Shown: positions 1 through 10,660 of the stretch, in pieces
How the letters are laid out: the number at the start of each line of letters is the position of its first letter
Position numbering within the stretch: position 1 is the stretch's first letter
NCBI GenBank assembly: GCA_022494885.1
Contig: JAGVSM010001257.1
Coordinates: 62,001 to 126,000 of the forward strand
Direction of reading: 5' to 3'
DNA from: Micrasema longulum
Taxonomy: Eukaryota; Arthropoda; Insecta; Trichoptera; Brachycentridae
Length of the DNA stretch: 64,000 nt
The notes under the pieces: model-generated
Told to the model about the DNA's origin: nothing
The model's input: only the letters and a program-made list of their open reading frames with translations
Databases searched by the model: none
Program-made: the position numbers and the translations under genes

Positions 1-115
1 AATTTTTTTAAATATATATTTTTTTATTTTGTTAATCTTTGTTTTTAATTGCTGTATAAAATTCTAAGATTCAATATGTCCATGTATTTATAATTTTCTC
101 AAACTGAACGGTTTG

Positions 116-178
116 GGGTAGGTAGGAAGAAATTGCCTTAAGGCAATATGCCCGCCGTAATATGTATATAAAGTTTCA
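116..178 (+). repeat. Retroelement 3'-tail motif
   Basis: A short block reads GAAATTGCCTTAAGGCAATA followed by a CCCGCC motif. The same motif recurs on the opposite strand near 9.16-9.23 kb. The hairpin-forming ATTGCC/GGCAAT core followed by GCCCGCC resembles 3' untranslated tails of lepidopteran non-LTR elements. It abuts the SINE-C copy to its right, so it may be the end of an older insertion. No coding part is attached. Confidence 0.35.
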
Positions 179-415
179 AATAAATGAAATATCGCAGCGT
201 AAAACCATATTTCACGTCGACCTTCTCAGAAATCGAATCCGGGACCCCAAACGTGATAACGTAAACCACCACTATACTGCGAGACGAACTTATTTTCCTT
301 TTCAGGATTTTTACCTGAGAGTAGCCATTGAGTGAAAACTCCCCTCCAGAACTGTCTTTTAAACGCAGAACTGTATTATTCATCCGCTCGAGCGCAGACA
401 ATCTTTATCTACAAA
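160..415 (-). mobile_element. SINE-C copy 1 (chimeric tRNA-derived SINE, 3' truncated)
   Basis: Read on the minus strand this begins with a head of about 115 bp (300-415) that starts near GAGCGGATGAATAATAC, continues through CTCAGGTAAAAATCCTGA, and passes into a tRNA-like region containing AGTATAGTGG (A-box-like) and GGATTCGATTT (B-box-like). The SINE body follows, with GTTTTACGCTGCGATAT. The same order is found at 4.1-4.4 kb and 24.5-24.8 kb. The 3' part of the body is missing here. The tRNA-like part and body resemble SINE-A, while the head does not occur in SINE-A copies. Being Pol III-derived is inferred from the boxes. Confidence 0.6.
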
Positions 416-1439
416 TTAAGATAATGCTAAGTTTCACACGAGAAGTTGTATGTATGAATCAAAGTAATAACCATTTTCATCACTCAATGTTATATTTAGC
501 GAGTTTGCTAAATGTATTCATATAAGTACATCGTTTGTAATGCTTTTCACAAAATACAATTTCAGCTTTATCGGTGTGGGTGTATTTTTTTCTAATCCCA
601 CATTATGTAGGTACACTGCAGCATATCTGCTTCAAAGTTTAAGCTAAACGTTAAAACCACGATATACTAAGGTATAATATAAAGTGGGTGGGTAGGTGGT
701 TGATGTTTTCAAACTCACAAACGTTATGGCCCGGAGAAATGTGAAAAGTTGGAACATTTGGCAGACAAGCCAGTTCGAAGTGCACTAATGAAAGTTAGAC
801 AAAGTTATTTATATTTTGAATTAATTTTAAATAATTACTCATCTTCTAATGTCCCTCGGGTGATCTTGTGAAAATCAAATCGATATTCTTATGTGATAAT
901 AAAATGAACTAAATAATAAATTAAATCGTCGATTGAAATGTTTTCCACAAAATGTTAATAGGCAATCAATCATTTTTGATATGATATTTTTCTTTCTTTC
1001 TTCCTCTTCATCTAGGTCTATCGATCTGTTCTGGCAGAAAGCTGCTACTCTCGGGACGTTGAGGTCCAATTGTCTTTCCAGTCTTAAGGCGGTTTTCCAC
1101 GATGACGAAATAAAATCTTTGGTATTTGATTCTTAGTCCTACAAACACTATATAATGGTCAATAAAGATACAAAACACTCAACTGAGCTCATAATTTAGT
1201 TACAGCAATATGTACAACCTTCGTCGTGGCTACGCAACGTAAATCATTTCATATTAAATGGAGTTCTGTCCCGGTGTCTCGGGGACCTGAATATAATATT
1301 CTTCTCCCTAATTATGGCAGTTTAATTACGAAATCATTTGAATAATACATCACGAGGTGTAGTCACAGAGTTTCAAAAGCGATAGTACGTTTCGTTCGTT
1401 ACAAATAGATATTTACATTTTAAAAAACATACTCAATAT
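416..1439. other. No gene recognised
   Basis: A+T-rich sequence with a pyrimidine run near 990-1015 and short overlapping open frames on both strands at 875-1136 that show no family signature. I see no repeat partner elsewhere in the window. Confidence 0.5.
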
Positions 1440-2056
1440 GTAACAAAAAAAAAATCATTTATGGGAAGATTACGAAATGTAATAGATTTAAAAAGAAGTA
1501 TTATTATATATAAAACAATAATATGTCCACACATAAATTACTATTCTTCCATTCTTTTTTTATGTAATGAAGGAGAAATTCAAAATATACAAATTCTTCA
1601 AAATAAGTCAATTAGAATTATACTCAAAAGAAAGATCTATTCTAATGTAGAAAGAATGCACAAAGAAATTGGCTTGCTCACAGTAAATCAACAAATTAAA
1701 TATAATGTGGCAATTTTTAAACATAAAATAATTAAGGGGATGAATAAAATAAAAACAACAATAAAATTCAACCAACAATGTTATACATATGAAACAATGG
1801 GTAAAAAAAAAAAGGTTTCTAATTAGGAAAAAAACAGAATCTCAAAACTCATTATACAAGGGATTGAAGCTTTACAATGAGTTACCTGAAGAAATAAAGG
1901 AAACAGAAAAAATTTAAATATTTAAAATTAATTTGAAAAAATATGTTATTGAGATATTTTAATAAAAAAATTGTAATACTATTAAAAGTTTATATTAGTT
2001 CTTAAGATTTTATGAACTAACTTAATAAAGCATAAATAAATAAAAATAAATAAAAC
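1440..2056 (+). pseudogene. Non-LTR retrotransposon ORF2 C-terminus and 3' tail
   Basis: An open frame at 1461-1826 encodes the region after the reverse transcriptase catalytic core of a Jockey/CR1-like element: GRLRNVIDLKRSIIIYKTII, then CPHINYYSSILF and QNIQILQNKSIRIILKR, a pattern typical of this position. The product continues in another frame (SLYKGLKLYNELPEEIKE, about 1844-1912), so at least one frameshift is present. The 3' untranslated part ends in an A-rich (TAAA)n tail at about 2030-2056. The 5' part, including the catalytic motif, is absent. The same subfamily appears on the minus strand at 13.95-14.83 kb. It is a dead, 5'-truncated insertion. Confidence 0.85.
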
Positions 2057-2884
2057 TTTTCGTTTGAGTACCCTTAAGTGCGTGCATAAGTGAGCACTAG
2101 GTAGATACTTCTAACGTATCGATTTTCGTATTTTTTGTTATTTTTAAAATTTATTTTATATTTTAAATGTAACACGCTGTGCATTCCGTCAAATGTCCAC
2201 TTTCTTTTATTGACCTTTTCTGATATTAGTTGTAAGTCCGCCTATTATTAGCACCGGTCGTGACTACGAGTGGCATCCTACTTTTATTGTTTGCTTCCGA
2301 GGTCTGTCCCGCGGCCCGCCGCTATATAGCACTACACTGGACGCGCATAGTGTATAGCCCCGGATACCAGATACCGGACACCCAACACCCGACACTCGGG
2401 GGGGTGGGTGGGAACATAATGTGCCGAAGGATCTCGAGAGGTGATTGTAGCTAGATAGTGAACAAAGAAATCTTGCACACTGCATACATATTGGCGTAAA
2501 AACATACAAACCGTCGTGTTTCTAGCACATGGTGAAAAATTGGAAAATCTATCGGGATCGATAGTTGAAATATCGTAAGAATTCTAGTCCGTGATTTATA
2601 ATGGAATGGATTACATTTTTTATCGATTCCTCGTGAGATTCCAGTATAAAATACATTTTTATTTATGTCAGCCATAAATTAATCGTATTTATATACAAGT
2701 CTGAAATTGCCCGTTAACATTGAATGATTGAATAACTTTTATAGCGCCATTCTCAAGGGCGCTTTTAAAAGCGTCAATCACTTTGATAAATAAGTTAAAG
2801 TGTTCTATAAACACAATGTGCACGGTTTCAAATGGAATATCTCAAAATAAGTGCTAGAAACGTGTATTGTATTGATGTTTTCTT
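2057..2884. other. Unannotated, with a G+C-rich patch and 7-mer array
   Basis: Mostly A+T-rich with no gene. A G+C-rich patch (about 2250-2420) contains five consecutive degenerate heptamers at 2366-2400 (ACCAGAT, ACCGGAC, ACCCAAC, ACCCGAC, ACTCGGG) followed by a G-run. A TATATAG string lies at the start of the patch, but no promoter can be supported. Confidence 0.4.
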
Positions 2885-3216
2885 TTAATATTTCATTTAG
2901 TACAAACTGTTATTTGGTTACATTATTTATTACTTTAATTTATATTCTATAAACCATATTTTAACTAAGTAGTTTTGTATTATTTTCTATTAATTTCAAT
3001 GATTCTATTATTTTGTATATTTGATTATTTTATTCTTTTTTAAAATATATTTATTCTTTATATCACTATTGTATCACATGTCATTTTTATTTATTTTAAG
3101 TTGCTACATATATTTTTTTCTCGTTAATTATTATGAATTAACACGGACATAGCCTAAAAATCCATAATAAGGTCGTGAATTTGTAAACAGTAATTTTAAA
3201 TGAATAAATAAATAAA
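2885..3216 (+). mobile_element. Probable 3' tail of a non-LTR element
   Basis: A T-rich stretch leads into a short block ending in GAATAAATAAATAAATC at 3200-3216. Insect non-LTR 3' ends commonly finish with such (AAAT)n tails. No coding residue of an ORF2 was found upstream, so the call rests on the tail alone. An ordinary microsatellite is the alternative. Confidence 0.3.
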
Positions 3217-4094
3217 TCAATTGTATACCAAGTATTAAAAAATATATAATGTATAACTTGCCCGACATATTTAATAAAATACATTATTTATTTCATGCGC
3301 ATTGCATAGACATATTTTTTAAAATTTTAGTACCTATTAGCTTTTTATTATACTTAACATTGCGAAATGTAATCACATTTGGATTCCTTGAATGAATGAA
3401 TATCTTTGTATTTAAATATTTGATCCGATATCTATTGAAATAGAAAATGGATCCGATCCTTTCCGGTTCTGTATTTGTAAAAATCTCGATTCGAACAGTT
3501 GAAGAAAACTCAAGACAGGGTGGTTCGCAGAGGTGAATAACCATTAATTTATCATTGAAAACTCGTTCCGAGTGGATCGTTATTTCTGAATCTATTATTT
3601 AGATTCCATTTCGGTGGTTAAAGGCTTAGTCCTGTATTTCCATTATCTGTTTAATCGCAAAACGTCCGTAAGGGAAGAATCTCTACAGTGTTAACTGGTC
3701 GTTATAGTTTACCGGGTTTTGGGTTGAATTTGAATCATTCGGGGTGGCATAAAGTGGGCGCCTAAGCGATAAAGAAGGAGCGGGGTATTTTCCAACGGTC
3801 CTACGAAATTACCCAAAATATCTCAATTAAAGGATTTTCTGTCCAAATAACTGAATAGAGATTACTCTCGGCTTTATTCTGAAATGTTTTGTCTTTAAAA
3901 TTCTTTTTGAATTAGTATTAGTAATTAGTGTTAGTAATTAGTGCATTCATTTATTATTACCGTTAATTTATAATTCATTAAAAAAATTATGTTTCTATAT
4001 TTTTGACATTATTTTATTTAGCAAAGTCAATTTTGATTGTTCAGTTGTATTACTTTGTGAAATATGTATCGAAATATATATTAATCATCAATAT
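3217..4094. other. No gene recognised
   Basis: Contains a perfect tandem pair of the 13-mer TTAGTAATTAGTG at 3918-3943. Otherwise A+T-rich and without family signatures. The open frame at 3293-3544 (minus) matches nothing I know. Confidence 0.5.
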
Positions 4095-4425
4095 AATACC
4101 CTTGTTTGCACCCGATGATGCATAAGGCAATGCATTGGTACACTAAATGCAGCGTATATCGATCATCTGTTACATGAATTTAAGGTAATCAACCTCACAG
4201 TGCCAGCCCAGGAACATGCAATATTGCAGTGTAAAACCACATTTTAATAAATATTTCATGTCAACCAGGAATCGACCCATCTCCACTCGATTTCCTCATT
4301 CAGGATTTTAACCTGAGAAAAGCCATCGAGCCGAAAGAATTTGCCCAGGATTCTGGTTTAATTTCACACGAAGAACGGTATTATTTATCCGCCCGGACAC
4401 AAACAAAATTTACCCTAGATTTATT
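4095..4425 (-). mobile_element. SINE-C copy 2 (near full-length)
   Basis: This is the best-preserved SINE-C. On the minus strand it starts with a head at about 4305-4425 (TCCGGGCGGATAAATAATAC through TCAGGTTAAAATCCTGA), passes a shortened tRNA-like part (GGTCGATTCCTGG at the B-box position), then a body with CTGGGCTGGCACTG, and ends with GTGTACCAATGCATTGCC and GCATCATCGGGTGC. The body and 3' end resemble SINE-A. The tRNA-like part has lost its A box, so this copy looks inactive. Confidence 0.65.
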
Positions 4426-5164
4426 TCTAAATTATGGATGACGCGATTACAGTTTTAAATTTACACATGAAAATATCAAATGGTAAGATTTGTTTTTAAT
4501 ATCAACCAAAAATAATAAACTTTTTTTATAGGCGCGTGTATTACTTTGACCTATCTATTTGGGATTTTCTTTTACCTTGTTTTTTTGTCGAATTCCAACA
4601 TACTCAATTAATTATTACGCTCAACACGTATAACGAAATCTGGTTTGATTTATAGAAAGAAAACATTTTCAATCGCAGAGGCGATGTGCCAAACCGAAAT
4701 TCTAACATATTTTGTGAATAATTATTAGCTCTGATTTATAGCGGGAAAGTAGTTTTCTCGTGCCGCAGTGCGGGCTTTTCGGTACAGACTTATGCCCCTT
4801 ACACACGTGTTACTGGATACTGGTTTGGCGACGCCACTCGGTGGCTCTCTATACAAACTTCAAATTATGCTGTACTTGTCTTAAATACGTTATGAGATAA
4901 ACCGTTTTAACAATTTACATTTATGTTTTTGTGTGCCTGAAAATAACTTTAAGCGATCTAAGTCATGTCATTTTCATTAGTCTTTTATACCTACTTTATC
5001 TAAATCTTAAGGTTAAATGTAGAAATTTACAAATAAAAAATATTTTTATTTAATACAAGGCTCATGTATACAGCTTTATTAAACCCCATTAATTTCCTGA
5101 AAGAAATTCAGAAGTTTCTTTATTAAGGTTACTTCCATGTTATTATAAAATGTACTAAAGTTTT
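4426..5164. other. No gene recognised
   Basis: A G+C-richer patch at about 4740-4860 has no repeat partner in this window and no convincing open frame. The rest is A+T-rich. The patch could be conserved noncoding DNA, but nothing in the sequence proves it. Confidence 0.45.
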
Positions 5165-5790
5165 TACCCGGCATTGCTCAGGATCGAGTTGAAATCGATT
5201 TTCATTGTTTATAAAAAAATATCTTCCCTGTTTTTTTATTTAGTTATTTAAATTGTTTATACCTACCTTGCTAAGTAGTTTTATCTTAGAATAGTCGTCA
5301 ATTCTGAAATTAAACGTCGGTCGCTACCGGTGGGTTTTATTTTATACCGATAAAATCAACAAAAAAAAATTGAAAACAGCACGGTAAAACTAGAAATGGA
5401 ATTTTAAATTCCGTTTCTCCATTTGACGTCGCTACGACTTACCGTTAGTGAGATCGATTTTATACCAAAGAAAGTCGAGAAAAAATTTGCTCGAAAACCG
5501 CACGGTTGAACTGAAAATGGCATTTTAATTGTTGATTTAAAATTTCACGTCGCTACGACTCACTAACTCTTAAAAGTACGATTTTAAAACGAAATAAGTT
5601 AATAATACCAAAGAAGCTCGGAAAAAAATTTACTCGAAAAAAGGAGCCTTGACCCAGAAATTGCATTAAGAATGACGTATTCAAATTTTACGTTGCTACG
5701 ACTTACCTTTTCGGAGGAGTTCCTGTGACAGACAAACAAACATGCAAACAAATGCTTACCCACATGTATTTTCAGTTTTATTGTATAGAT
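5165..5790 (+). repeat. Dispersed element with three diverged ~125-bp tandem units
   Basis: The block opens with CCCGGCATTGCTCAGGATCG and closes with TCCTGTGACAGACAAACAAA. Between them, three diverged units lie at about 5333-5448, 5449-5570 and 5571-5706. Each carries a TTTTATACC-like or TAATACC start, an AAAATTTRCTCGAAAA-like core, a GAAATGGMATT-like block and a GTYGCTACGACTYACC end. Unit length is about 116-136 bp. The opening and closing strings suggest a dispersed mobile element of uncertain class. No coding capacity is seen. Confidence 0.5.
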
Positions 5791-6166
5791 TAGTTATGTA
5801 ACGTAATATATTACGTGAAAATTATGTACGCATTAAAGACACTCAAAACAAATTATGTTTTAAGCAAATAATAGTAAAAATCACGTTTACTTGGTTCAGG
5901 AAAAAAAATTACAATCTACCACATCTTTTCCCAATTCACCAATTTTTTTTATTTCAATTTAATGGATTTCTCTATAATTCCTACATATTAGACAAATTAA
6001 AGTACAAACCGACGGCTTATGAAAAATAAATATTTGTATATGTTTATGTACTTATATTAGAAAGTAGTTAAATTATAATTCATATTATTAAGAAATTGCC
6101 AATAATAATAATTGTCAACAATATAAAATTGAATCTTAATCTTTTTTATCTTTTTATCAATTTTTT
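5791..6166. other. No gene recognised
   Basis: A+T-rich with TA and TAA runs. No repeat partner or open frame of interest. Confidence 0.5.
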
Positions 6167-6285
6167 GACCGTAGATCGCTTTCGCCTTAGTACAAGCTAA
6201 GTATTTTGAATTCTTGAAAAGGCCTGTTTAGACGAAAGCGCTTGATGGTCAATAAAGAAATGGTAAGCCAAACCAAGGTTAGATG
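6167..6285. repeat. Imperfect inverted repeat and dispersed GAAAGCGCT motif
   Basis: TTGACCGTAGATCGCTTTCG at 6165-6184 is matched in inverted form by CGAAAGCGCTTGATGGTCAA at 6223-6242, giving an imperfect stem around a loop of about 38 bp. The right arm continues into TAAGCCAAACCAAGG. A related single arm (GCGAAAGCGCTCGTCGGTCAA) with the same AAACCAAG continuation lies at 10.06-10.13 kb. The pattern suggests the end of a dispersed element present in both orientations here. Confidence 0.45.
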
Positions 6286-8555
6286 TGACACTTTGTGCCA
6301 AAATTATTAATTAACGGTGATTTAAATATACTGAATTGGAGTAAATGTGAATGATGTAGGTAAATGATTAGGTAAAAAAGAGTAAAATGATTTATTTGTA
6401 GCTAGTTTAACAACTAGTTGACTATTTTTAACTAACTTAACCCTCAGTCCTGAATTCTTCGATAACAAGTTATCTTCTTTCATGCGATCACTAAATCAAA
6501 TTCAACTTTAAATAACGCTCCCCTTTTTTGATTCCTACCTAGTCAATTTGCTCCCGTGTGTTAATGTTATATCAATGATCATATTATATCTACATTCACT
6601 AATTTTAAAAAAATCATATGTATATAATGTATATCGTCCTTAATAATACCTACTGGGCGTATATATATAAATAAAGCTAGGTATCTTCTAAGTTTTTTGT
6701 AGAGTTTTAATCAATCAGGTGTTTTCTCGCAACACCTACAGTTCGTACATTTTATAAAAGTTGTTGGTACAAACTCCTGGCTGGTTCTGCGTTCGAGTTT
6801 TATTAAGTTGCTTGGCGAATCTTTCAAAGTTACGCGAGCGTTTGTAGATGTAGAGGAACAGGGTAGCAAGAAATCATAAGTAGTTGAATGAATGAAAAAC
6901 TTTCAGGCATAACTGTACACTGGGGAGATCAAATCTCTCATGAATAAATATTTTCTTTGGAGCCGCGTAAGAAGATTAATTTGCCAGCGTATGACATATG
7001 GGACCGTCTGGAACGTGGCAGGAGGTCGGGTGACCAAATAAAACACTATATTGTGCTAATAACTTTGTTTTTTTTATTTGAAATTTACATATTAATTGGA
7101 CGGGAAATCTTGGCATTTTGACAGATATTTCTACAGATGATGGATGGATAACCTTTTTACGTAGACAATATAGTTTATTGTTGAGTACATATAAGATTAT
7201 TGTTTTTTTTTTGTCTTATAGAATATATTCTCTAGTGATTGTAAACTATTATTTGTTTTGTGTGTGTCCGAACTCAGAAAAGGGCAAGGCCGCTTAGAGT
7301 TGAACATAATTAATTCTTTACTCATTATATCCAAAATATTGTCGACCTACAAAATAAATGAATACTATACAAACACTCTCCTACCTACCAATATGTACAT
7401 CCATATATTTTTAGAATTTTCCATCTGATGATTTTTGTGAAGCTAATGAGATGAAACCTCATGTGAGTGAGATTCTGTTGAATAGGAAAATAAAATTAAA
7501 CTGTTTTTTTTTTGTTATTCAACAGGCGTTTTCTGGTAGCTGAAATAATAATATTTTATTTTGTTATCAAATTAAAGGTACTTTCGAGTAGAAGATACGA
7601 GTACCTTATGATTGTTCACACGATAAATTGCCTCTTATCATGTCTGTGATTTTCAACCAATTAAAATATCCTGCTTATATGATGTGATATTTCTCCTGCG
7701 TCTTCATTTACAATCTATGTTCGGCACCGCGTTAAAACATGTACGTGTTGTTTTTTTTTCTAGTCCATTCCATATTGAAGTCTTGTTTCATTAAGCCAAA
7801 GTGAAAAATAAACGTGTTTTATTATGCCGAAGTTGATGTTTTACCGTTTATACTCGTATCTGGTCCGCTTTCCGCCATTGCCCTCCGAGGTATAATTTTT
7901 ATTCGGCTGTGGAAAATAGGGATTTTCTCTCAGCTTTGTTGGAGGCTGTCCCCCAGAAATAGCACCGCTGGGAAACCCGTGTTAATTTTCGCCCAAAAAT
8001 TACTCGGATGTATTTCTCTCGCTTGTAAAACGACTAAATTGTTAAGGATGTTTAATTACCCTTGGTCAATAAATAATTAACTTTTATCTCTTAGTAGCAA
8101 CTACATATTTAACTTACGTATCTATAAAAGAATATTTAGTGTTGTATAAAAAACATTTTTACTTTACATCATAAAAATGTACTTTGTAGCACGTTTTATG
8201 TTATTAAAACATTGACAAACAAAGTGTATTTTTATAAAATAAAATAAAAATTATTCATATCAAGTTTTTAAATTAATACCTTGTTAAAAATTAAAATGGT
8301 TTTCTATAAACGAACTATCAACGAGATTAATATTTTTAAAATCCAGGCATTTTGACGGTATTTTCTTCTTCCTCGCTGTAGACCTATGCGGTCTGTTCTT
8401 CTGAGGGTTTTTCCTTCTGTGAGGTGGATTACCAGCTGACCTTCCATCTTTTGGGAGGTCTTCCACGTGGGCGAGTGCCGTAAGGCTGATTATGTAGTTA
8501 AATATAAGGGAGTCTGGTGGTGTCCGTTCTTCGGACACGACCATACCAGTCCTTC
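6286..8555. other. No gene recognised
   Basis: A long stretch without a supported gene. The one open frame worth naming (7814-8080, plus, 88 codons, beginning at a non-ATG codon) has no recognisable motif. It lies in a patch slightly richer in G+C (7830-8000) that could be noncoding conserved DNA. At 8519-8535 a small hairpin TGTCCGTTCTTCGGACA is present. Confidence 0.45.
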
Positions 8556-8785
8556 TTTCGCTGTCAAAAGTCAAAAATACTACATAATGGACTTAAACAC
8601 TACAACGACTTACCTTACTACTTAAAAACTTTTACTGGAGACAAATTTAAAATCAATCTGAAAAAGCACATGATGACTGAACTAACTAGACTAGACGAGA
8701 CATAAAATGACTAGACAATATTAAATTTCTAATGTAGCCCTAACGGGTTTTTCAAAATTGTAAATAAAAATAAAAAAAATAATCT
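8556..8785 (+). pseudogene. Non-LTR ORF2 extreme C-terminus and 3' tail
   Basis: The frame ending at 8705 reads LHNGLKHYNDLPYYLK then FKINLKKHMM, the signature of the last residues of Jockey/CR1-like ORF2 (a hydrophobic-G-K/L-x-x-Y/F-N-x-LP pattern, then an FK-x-x-LKK stretch). The 3' untranslated part contains GCCCTAACGGGTTTTTCAA and ends in an A-rich tail near 8765-8785. The GTAACCCGTAAGGGTTTATC block of the 20 kb element is similar, so both may belong to one family. Only about 45 codons are left. Confidence 0.75.
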
Positions 8786-8861
8786 TATGTTTAGATTTTT
8801 TTCTCAAGTTTTTGTGGCGGGTAGTCAAACAATAGTTCCAAGAAATATATTTTTTTTGTTT

Positions 8862-9052
8862 AGAAAAAAATAAATATTTGCGTTCTTATGATTGACCCAA
8901 ATATTTCAATTTTGGGTCCACTTTCAACGATTTTTAAATAACTGACTATTTTAAAATGGGAATCAAGTTGGGGTGGGGTATAGAGGGTTTCGAACCTCGG
9001 ACCTCAGGTCCGTGAGTCCGCAACACTAGCCACGGGACCACAGTCCGACTCA
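8862..9052 (-). mobile_element. SINE-B copy 1
   Basis: On the minus strand this starts GTCGGACTGTGGTCCCGTGG, has a B-box-like GGTTCGAAACC, then CCCAACTTGATTCCCATTTT and a body ending in AAGAACGCAAATATT. Copies of the same order occur at 32.4, 34.9, 37.9, 43.5, 45.7 and 55.1 kb. The tRNA-like 5' end and Pol III boxes make it a tRNA-derived SINE. The B box differs from the family consensus GGTTCGAATCC by one base. Confidence 0.8.
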
Positions 9053-9159
9053 AATTCAATATTGGCTGTATTGAACGTAAACTGTTAGTAAATAATTTAT
9101 ATTTAAAAAAAAATTGACAATGTATTTTTCTTAGTTTTTTTTTTATTTAACTTTTTGTA

Positions 9160-9232
9160 CATAATGTAAATTGTACATTGGCGGGCTCATTGCAAAATGG
9201 CAATTTCTTCCAACTAACCAATAAAATAAAAG
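9160..9232 (-). repeat. Retroelement 3'-tail motif, second copy
   Basis: The minus strand reads GGAAGAAATTGCCATTTTGC followed by a GCCCGCC motif, matching the block at 116-178 on the plus strand. It is probably the end of a decayed non-LTR insertion. Its coding part is not identifiable here. Confidence 0.35.
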
Positions 9233-9267
9233 TTTAATTTTTGTAATTCAAGTCGTAAAACATATTC

Positions 9268-9435
9268 AATCATCATCATCATCAGCCGTCTCTTGTCCAA
9301 TGTTGAACATAGGCCTCCCCCTTTAGTCTCCATATTTCCCTATCCTGAGCCAACCGCATCCAACCACTTCCTGCAACTCGTCTTATGTCATCAGACTACC
9401 TTGTCTGAGGCCTGCCGACACTTCTTATAACATAT
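9268..9435. mobile_element. RTE-like non-LTR 3' end
   Basis: CATCATCATCATCAGCCGTC is followed by CTTGTCCAATGTTGAACATA and AGGCCTCCCCC, and later by GCCACTTCCTGC-like and GAGGCCTGCCGACACTTC blocks. From memory of lepidopteran genomes, this string set is the conserved 3' region of a very common RTE-type element, usually seen in the opposite orientation with an (ATG)n tail. That would make this copy minus-oriented. No open frame is kept. Confidence 0.55.
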
Positions 9436-10059
9436 TCAATAAAAAATAAAAATAAAAAAGCTAAAAATATACAAAAATAGAAATAATATTTGTAAATAAA
9501 TTACCTTAAATCATTATCATTACGTCGATACTACTTTAGTATTTTTACTAGTTAACATTAAGTTGGTATTACATACAATATATTCGTGGAAATTGCTATT
9601 GAAAGAGCACTTTGGTTAGAATTTAATAATGCCGAAAATATCACTAAGGCCTTACAGTAGAAATGTAATTTTGTATGCGGAATTTTCAGCGTTCATTTAG
9701 GTAGACGGCACGCTGAAATGAATATTGCCTTTTAGGGTCTGCGTTTATTTCGTTCATAAATATTTACCATTACGAAGTACAATATTACTGGAAACCTTTT
9801 CTTTGGTGTCGGCAAATAAAACAAAACTAAATTGTTTAAAAACAGTAAAATTACCATGTTTAATTTGTATGAAAATACGTATTGTTTTAAAGAGATAGAC
9901 AACATAATGTAACTTTTATCAAAAATTTACATTTAAAACACTGTTAGTTATTTTTTTTATAAACGTTAATAAATACAATGCCTTTTATCGTAGCCAACAA
10001 AAATAATTTTTAATGAGTATATTTGTTTTTTGTAGATAATTCCTAAAAAAACTCCACAG
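9436..10059. other. No gene recognised
   Basis: A+T-rich, with no repeat partner detected. Confidence 0.5.
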
Positions 10060-10130
10060 TTAGTGATTCTAGTCCTGAAAATGCCCTCTTAAGCGAAAGC
10101 GCTCGTCGGTCAAATTAAATGAAAGTTAAA
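10060..10130 (+). repeat. Dispersed GAAAGCGCT motif, second site
   Basis: TCCTGAAAATGCCCTCTTAA, GCGAAAGCGCTCGTCGGTCAA and an AAACCAAG block parallel the right arm of the inverted repeat at 6.2 kb. Such a motif is probably the end of a dispersed element. The rest of that element is not visible. Confidence 0.4.
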
Positions 10131-10261
10131 CTAAACCAAGATGTTTTATTGATAATTTTATCTAAATCATTCAAATGAGTAGTGGAAAATACAAACACCC
10201 CTGTAATACCTGTAATTACTACATAGTTTAGTCTTGTTTGATTTTAGACATATTTAGAGGT

Positions 10262-10380
10262 ACACTCCGCGCAGCGTTGCCAACTCTACCGATTTTTCGG
10301 TAGATCGATCGATTTTGGGAATAATCTACCGATTCACGTAGTTCGATGGTTATTCTGCCGATTTTTTAATATCTTGAATT
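10262..10380. repeat. Palindrome-rich block
   Basis: CTACCGA TTTT TCGGTAG at 10286-10303 is a perfect 7-bp-arm hairpin and is followed at once by a palindromic ATCGATCGAT. Diverged forms of the CTACCGATT unit recur at about 10326 and 10357. This might be the terminus of a DNA transposon, but no second terminus was found. Confidence 0.3.
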
Positions 10381-10489
10381 ATTAGCTATTTTTTTTATGA
10401 CAACAGCAGCTACCAGCCATCCCTTTCATCCGCAGCTCATCACGGTTTCTGAACTTCTCCGCGAGTATCTGGCAGATAAAGTTAGCCAG

Positions 10490-10660
10490 ACATTAAACGC
10501 GCAGATGTCAAGATATATTTATGGACCGCTTACCCTCCACTGCCTGTCACCGGGTCGGGTCACTGGGGTCACCCCGTCACGGGACAGGAACAGGGACATA
10601 TGTACATTAGGAGCCGCGCTCGCGACCCCCTTTATCTCGGGTCAGGTTAACTCGTAATTA
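10490..10660. other. G+C-rich patch
   Basis: A G+C-rich, non-repetitive patch with several GTCAC and GGGTC words, some of them inverted (GGGTCACCCC). The 86-codon frame at 10397-10657 across it matches no family. It might be conserved noncoding DNA or an old insertion. Confidence 0.3.
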
